A stretch of DNA of 8,253 bases. Origin: Candidatus Kuenenia stuttgartensis (GTDB lineage: Bacteria; Planctomycetota; UBA1135; UBA2386). Below are positions 5,496-8,253 of the stretch, one piece after another (positions within the stretch are counted from its first letter, which is position 1; every line of letters begins with the position of its first letter). The notes beneath the pieces are model-generated. The model saw only the letters and a program-made list of their open reading frames with translations, ran no database searches and was not told where the DNA came from. The stretch spans positions 1 to 8,253 of the forward strand of contig CAMAUH010000175.1 of the NCBI GenBank assembly GCA_945861365.1, given 5' to 3'. The position numbers and the translations under genes are program-made.

Positions 5496-8219
5496 ATGCC
5501 GAAGCGCCTGTTCCTGATCGACGGCACCGCCCTCGCCTACCGCAGCTTCTTCGCGTTCATGGGCAACGGCAGAGCACCGTTGACGACCAGCAGCGGCCAC
5601 CCGACCGCGGCGACCTACGGCTTCTGCACGACGCTGCGCGCGCTGCTCGAGCGCGAGAAGCCCGACGCCGCCGCGATCGCGTTCGACGGCCCGCGCAGCG
5701 ACCTGCTGCGCACGCAGATCTACGCCGACTACAAGTCGACGCGCACCAAGATGCCGGACGAGATGCGCGTGCAGCTCGCCGACATCCGCGAGGCGGCGCT
5801 GGGTTTCGGCATCCCGATCGTCGAGAGCGAATCGCACGAGGCCGACGACGTGATCGGCACGCTGGCGGTGCGCGGCCGCGAGCTCGGCATGGACGTGTTC
5901 ATCGTCACCGGCGACAAGGACTTCCTGCAGGTCGTCGACGACCACGTGAAGCTGTGGAACCTGCGCAGCTCGACCAGCAAGCCGGAGATCCTCGATGCCG
6001 AAGCCGCGCTGGCGAAGTGGGGCGTGCCGACCACCGCGATGGTCGACCTGCTGGCGCTGATGGGCGACAGCTCCGACAACGTGCCCGGCGTGCCGAAGGT
6101 CGGCGAGAAGACCGCGGTCGAGCTGCTGCAGCAGTTCGGCACGCTGGACAAGCTGTACGAGCGCATCGGCGAAGTGAAGAAGCCGGCGATCCGGCAGTCG
6201 CTGATCGACAACGAGAACCTGGCGCGGCTGTCGAAGGACCTGGTGACGCTGCGGCTCGACGTGCCGGTGCCGATCGACCTCGACGCCCTGGCGGCGCCGC
6301 AGCCGGATCCGGAACTGCTGCGGCCGCTGTTCCAGCGCCTGCAGTTCACCAACCTGCTCGCCGACCTCGCCGCGCGGCCAGCCCCCCAGGCCGACGTGCC
6401 GCAGGACTACCGGCTCGTGCGCACCGCCGCCGAGCTGCAGGCGCTGCTGGCGGACCTCGCGAACGTGCCCCACGTCGGCATCGCCGCCGACATCGGGGCA
6501 GGCACCGTGCGGCACCGCCGGCTGAACGGGCTCGCCTTCGCCAGCGCCCCTGGCCGCGCCGCCTACGTTCCCCTCGACCTCGATCCGCCGATCCTGCCCG
6601 GTGGTCGCACCGAGCTGCTGGCGGCGCTGCGGCCGCTGCTCGAGGCCACCACCCCGCCGAAGGTCGTGCACGACGGCAAGCGGCTGCTGGCGGCGCTGCG
6701 CGGCGTCGGCATCACGCTCGGTGGACTCGAGTTCGACGTCGAGCTGGCGAGCTACTGCTGCGACCCCGGCGTGTCCTCGCACTCGCTGGAGGCGCTGGCG
6801 CTGCGCGAGTTCGCGTTCAAGAAGCGCGCGGCGCCGGCGGCGGCGAGCCCGCGCGGCAAGCAGCGCACGTTCGCCGAGTTCGACCCGACCGTCGTCGCCG
6901 ACGTCGTCTGCGAGGAAGCCGACCTGCTGCTGCGCTTGCAGCAGCCGCTGCGCGAACGGCTCGCCCGCCACCACAGCGAGCCGCTGCTGCGCGACCTGGA
7001 ATTGCCGCTGCTGCCCGTGCTGCACGACATGGAGTGGGAAGGCATCGCCATCGACCGCGAGCACCTCGCCGCACTGTCGCTCGAGATGCAGCAGCGCATC
7101 GACGCGCTGCAGGCGCGCGTGCACGAACGCGCCGGCCGCCCGTTCAACCTCGGCAGCCCGCAGCAGCTCGGCGTCGTGCTGTTCGACGAGCTCGAGGTGC
7201 ACCGCCTCGCCGACATGCCGAAACCCAAGCGCACCGCGACCGGCCAGTACAAGACCGACCACGAGGTGCTCGAGAAGCTGGCGAAGAAGCACGAGGTGCC
7301 GCAGCTGCTGCTCGAATGGCGGCAGCTGACCAAGCTGAAGGGCACCTACGTCGACAGCCTGCCGCTGCTGGCCGACGCGACGACGAAGCGCCTGCACACG
7401 ACGTTCAACCAGGCCACCGCCGCGACCGGCCGCCTGTCCAGCGAAGACCCCAACCTGCAGAACATCCCGATCCGCACCGACGAGGGCCGCAAGGTGCGCG
7501 CGGCGTTCGTGTCGCGCGCGCGCGATTGGGTGCTGCTGTCGGCCGACTACTCGCAGATCGAGCTGCGCATCCTCGCGCACGTGTCCGGCGACAAGGCGCT
7601 GGTCGATTCGTTCCAGCGCGGCGAGGACATCCACGCGCGCACCGCGGCGCTGGTGCACGGGCTGCTGCCGAACATGGTGACGCCCGAACTGCGCAACCAG
7701 GCGAAGGTCATCAACTACGGCCTGATGTACGGCATGGGCGCTTCGCGGCTCGGCGCCGAGACCGGCATGAAGCCGCCGGAGGCGAAGAAGTTCATCGACG
7801 CCTACTTCCGCGCGCTGCCCGGCGTGAAGCGCTACCTCGACGGCTCACTGCAGCAGGCGCGCGACAAGAAGGAGGTCTGGACGATGTTCGGCCGCCGCCG
7901 CCCGCTGCCCGACATCGACTCCACCAACGCGATGCAGCGCATCGCCGCCGAGAACATGGCGGTCAACACGCCGATCCAGGGCGCTGCCGCCGACATCGTC
8001 AAGCGCGCGATGCTCGCGGTGCATGCGGCGTTGGCGAAGGCCGGGCTGCGCGCCAAGCTGCTGCTGCAGGTGCACGATGAGCTGGTGCTCGACGTGCCCG
8101 AGGACGAACTGCTGCAGGTGGAGCGGCTGCTGCGCGACGCGATGGTCGGTGCGGCGCAGCTGGCGGTGCCGCTCGAGGTCGCGATGGGCCACGGCCCCAC
8201 GTGGCTGTCGGCGCACTGA
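5496..8219 (+). CDS. polA: DNA polymerase I
   Basis: PolA removes RNA primers and fills gaps in replication and excision repair. It has 907 residues (E. coli 928) and all three domains. The 5' nuclease (about 1-285) keeps its metal-binding acids: Asp117/Asp118 (EADDVIGT), Asp140/Asp142 (TGDKDF) and Asp191/Asp194 (MGDSSDNVPGVPKVGEKTA). The 3'-5' exonuclease-like domain (about 305-500) is folded but apparently inactive: E. coli Asp355, Asp424 and Asp501 correspond to Ala330, Leu397 and Glu474, Tyr497 to Val470, and the Glu357 position holds Asp332. The polymerase domain (about 515-907) has TGRLSSEDPNLQNIPIR, motif A with Asp684 and Glu689 (DYSQIELR), motif B with Arg733, Lys737, Tyr741 and Tyr745 (AKVINYGLMYGMG), and motif C with Asp861-Glu862 (QVHDELVLDVP). 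In the polymerase domain residues align to E. coli with a constant offset of 21, so Tyr741 stands at Phe762. The ATG directly precedes PKRLFLIDGTALAYRSF, a standard PolA start. Confidence 0.97.
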   Translation: MPKRLFLIDGTALAYRSFFAFMGNGRAPLTTSSGHPTAATYGFCTTLRALLEREKPDAAAIAFDGPRSDLLRTQIYADYKSTRTKMPDEMRVQLADIREAALGFGIPIVESESHEADDVIGTLAVRGRELGMDVFIVTGDKDFLQVVDDHVKLWNLRSSTSKPEILDAEAALAKWGVPTTAMVDLLALMGDSSDNVPGVPKVGEKTAVELLQQFGTLDKLYERIGEVKKPAIRQSLIDNENLARLSKDLVTLRLDVPVPIDLDALAAPQPDPELLRPLFQRLQFTNLLADLAARPAPQADVPQDYRLVRTAAELQALLADLANVPHVGIAADIGAGTVRHRRLNGLAFASAPGRAAYVPLDLDPPILPGGRTELLAALRPLLEATTPPKVVHDGKRLLAALRGVGITLGGLEFDVELASYCCDPGVSSHSLEALALREFAFKKRAAPAAASPRGKQRTFAEFDPTVVADVVCEEADLLLRLQQPLRERLARHHSEPLLRDLELPLLPVLHDMEWEGIAIDREHLAALSLEMQQRIDALQARVHERAGRPFNLGSPQQLGVVLFDELEVHRLADMPKPKRTATGQYKTDHEVLEKLAKKHEVPQLLLEWRQLTKLKGTYVDSLPLLADATTKRLHTTFNQATAATGRLSSEDPNLQNIPIRTDEGRKVRAAFVSRARDWVLLSADYSQIELRILAHVSGDKALVDSFQRGEDIHARTAALVHGLLPNMVTPELRNQAKVINYGLMYGMGASRLGAETGMKPPEAKKFIDAYFRALPGVKRYLDGSLQQARDKKEVWTMFGRRRPLPDIDSTNAMQRIAAENMAVNTPIQGAAADIVKRAMLAVHAALAKAGLRAKLLLQVHDELVLDVPEDELLQVERLLRDAMVGAAQLAVPLEVAMGHGPTWLSAH

Positions 8220-8239
8220 GATCGCCGCCCGCGGCGATC
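8220..8239 (+). terminator. GC-rich hairpin immediately after polA (possible terminator)
   Basis: A perfect inverted repeat begins one base after the polA stop codon: GATCGCCG, loop CCCG, then CGGCGATC (8-bp stem, 4-base loop). It is followed by AGAACG, not a T-run, so it is not a canonical intrinsic terminator. It may act as a 3'-end stabiliser or as a bidirectional stop between convergent genes. A minus-strand TGA (8240-8238) preceded by codons for I-G-T-F touches its edge and could be the end of a convergent gene beyond the window, but four codons are too few to call. Confidence 0.45.
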
Positions 8240-8253
8240 AGAACGTGCCGATC

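Noticed and set aside
5022..7658. An 878-residue minus-strand frame opposite polA
   Set aside because: It mirrors polA codon bias (Gln/Arg/Val/His-rich), has no recognisable domain, and crosses the polA start region; it is a high-GC shadow.
1..8253. CRISPR arrays, tRNA or rRNA genes, insertion sequences, attachment sites
   Set aside because: No repeated spaced units, no tRNA-like cloverleaf, no transposase frame and no terminal repeats were seen on either strand; selC was looked for in the gaps and not found.

Overview
This is a GC-rich, gene-dense bacterial chromosomal segment with no mobile DNA. It holds six protein genes in three divergent/convergent blocks: selD and selA on the minus strand; recJ on the plus strand; a dedA-family membrane protein gene on the minus strand; then a small glycine-rich membrane protein gene and polA on the plus strand. 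Third codon positions are almost all G or C, so long open frames appear opposite every gene; these are shadows. The gene set suits a free-living high-GC Gram-negative-type bacterium (proteobacterial, planctomycetal or similar). I cannot fix the phylum from sequence alone. No start codon has a clear Shine-Dalgarno sequence, and recJ, selA and polA have AT-containing -10-like boxes so close to the start that their leaders would be only a few bases long.

Positions 17-2460 (minus strand) form a two-gene selenocysteine unit. selA (selenocysteine synthase) and selD (selenophosphate synthetase) overlap by one base, with the selA stop TGA and the selD start ATG sharing an A. The main observation of the window is here: selD has an in-frame TGA at codon 21, exactly where E. 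coli SelD has its catalytic Cys17. A stem-loop with the geometry of a bacterial SECIS element follows it at once. SelD is therefore almost certainly a selenoprotein, and its synthesis needs the pathway it feeds. A conventional gene caller would cut off the first 44 residues. selB and selC are not in the window.

Positions 2461-2493 are a 33-bp divergent promoter region between selA and recJ. recJ (2494-4200, single-strand 5'-3' exonuclease) runs tail to tail with dedA (4204-4833), only 3 bp apart. A 96-bp divergent spacer leads to a 163-codon gene for an unrecognised two-helix, glycine-rich membrane protein (4930-5421). A 74-bp gap then precedes polA (5496-8219), a full three-domain DNA polymerase I. 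Its proofreading domain has lost all four metal-ligand residues, and it carries tyrosine at the E. coli Phe762 position of the O-helix. A perfect GC hairpin without a T-run follows polA.

Functionally the window joins selenium incorporation (selA, selD) with DNA repair and replication housekeeping genes (recJ, polA). No direct link between the two groups is evident beyond the shared selA/recJ promoter region.
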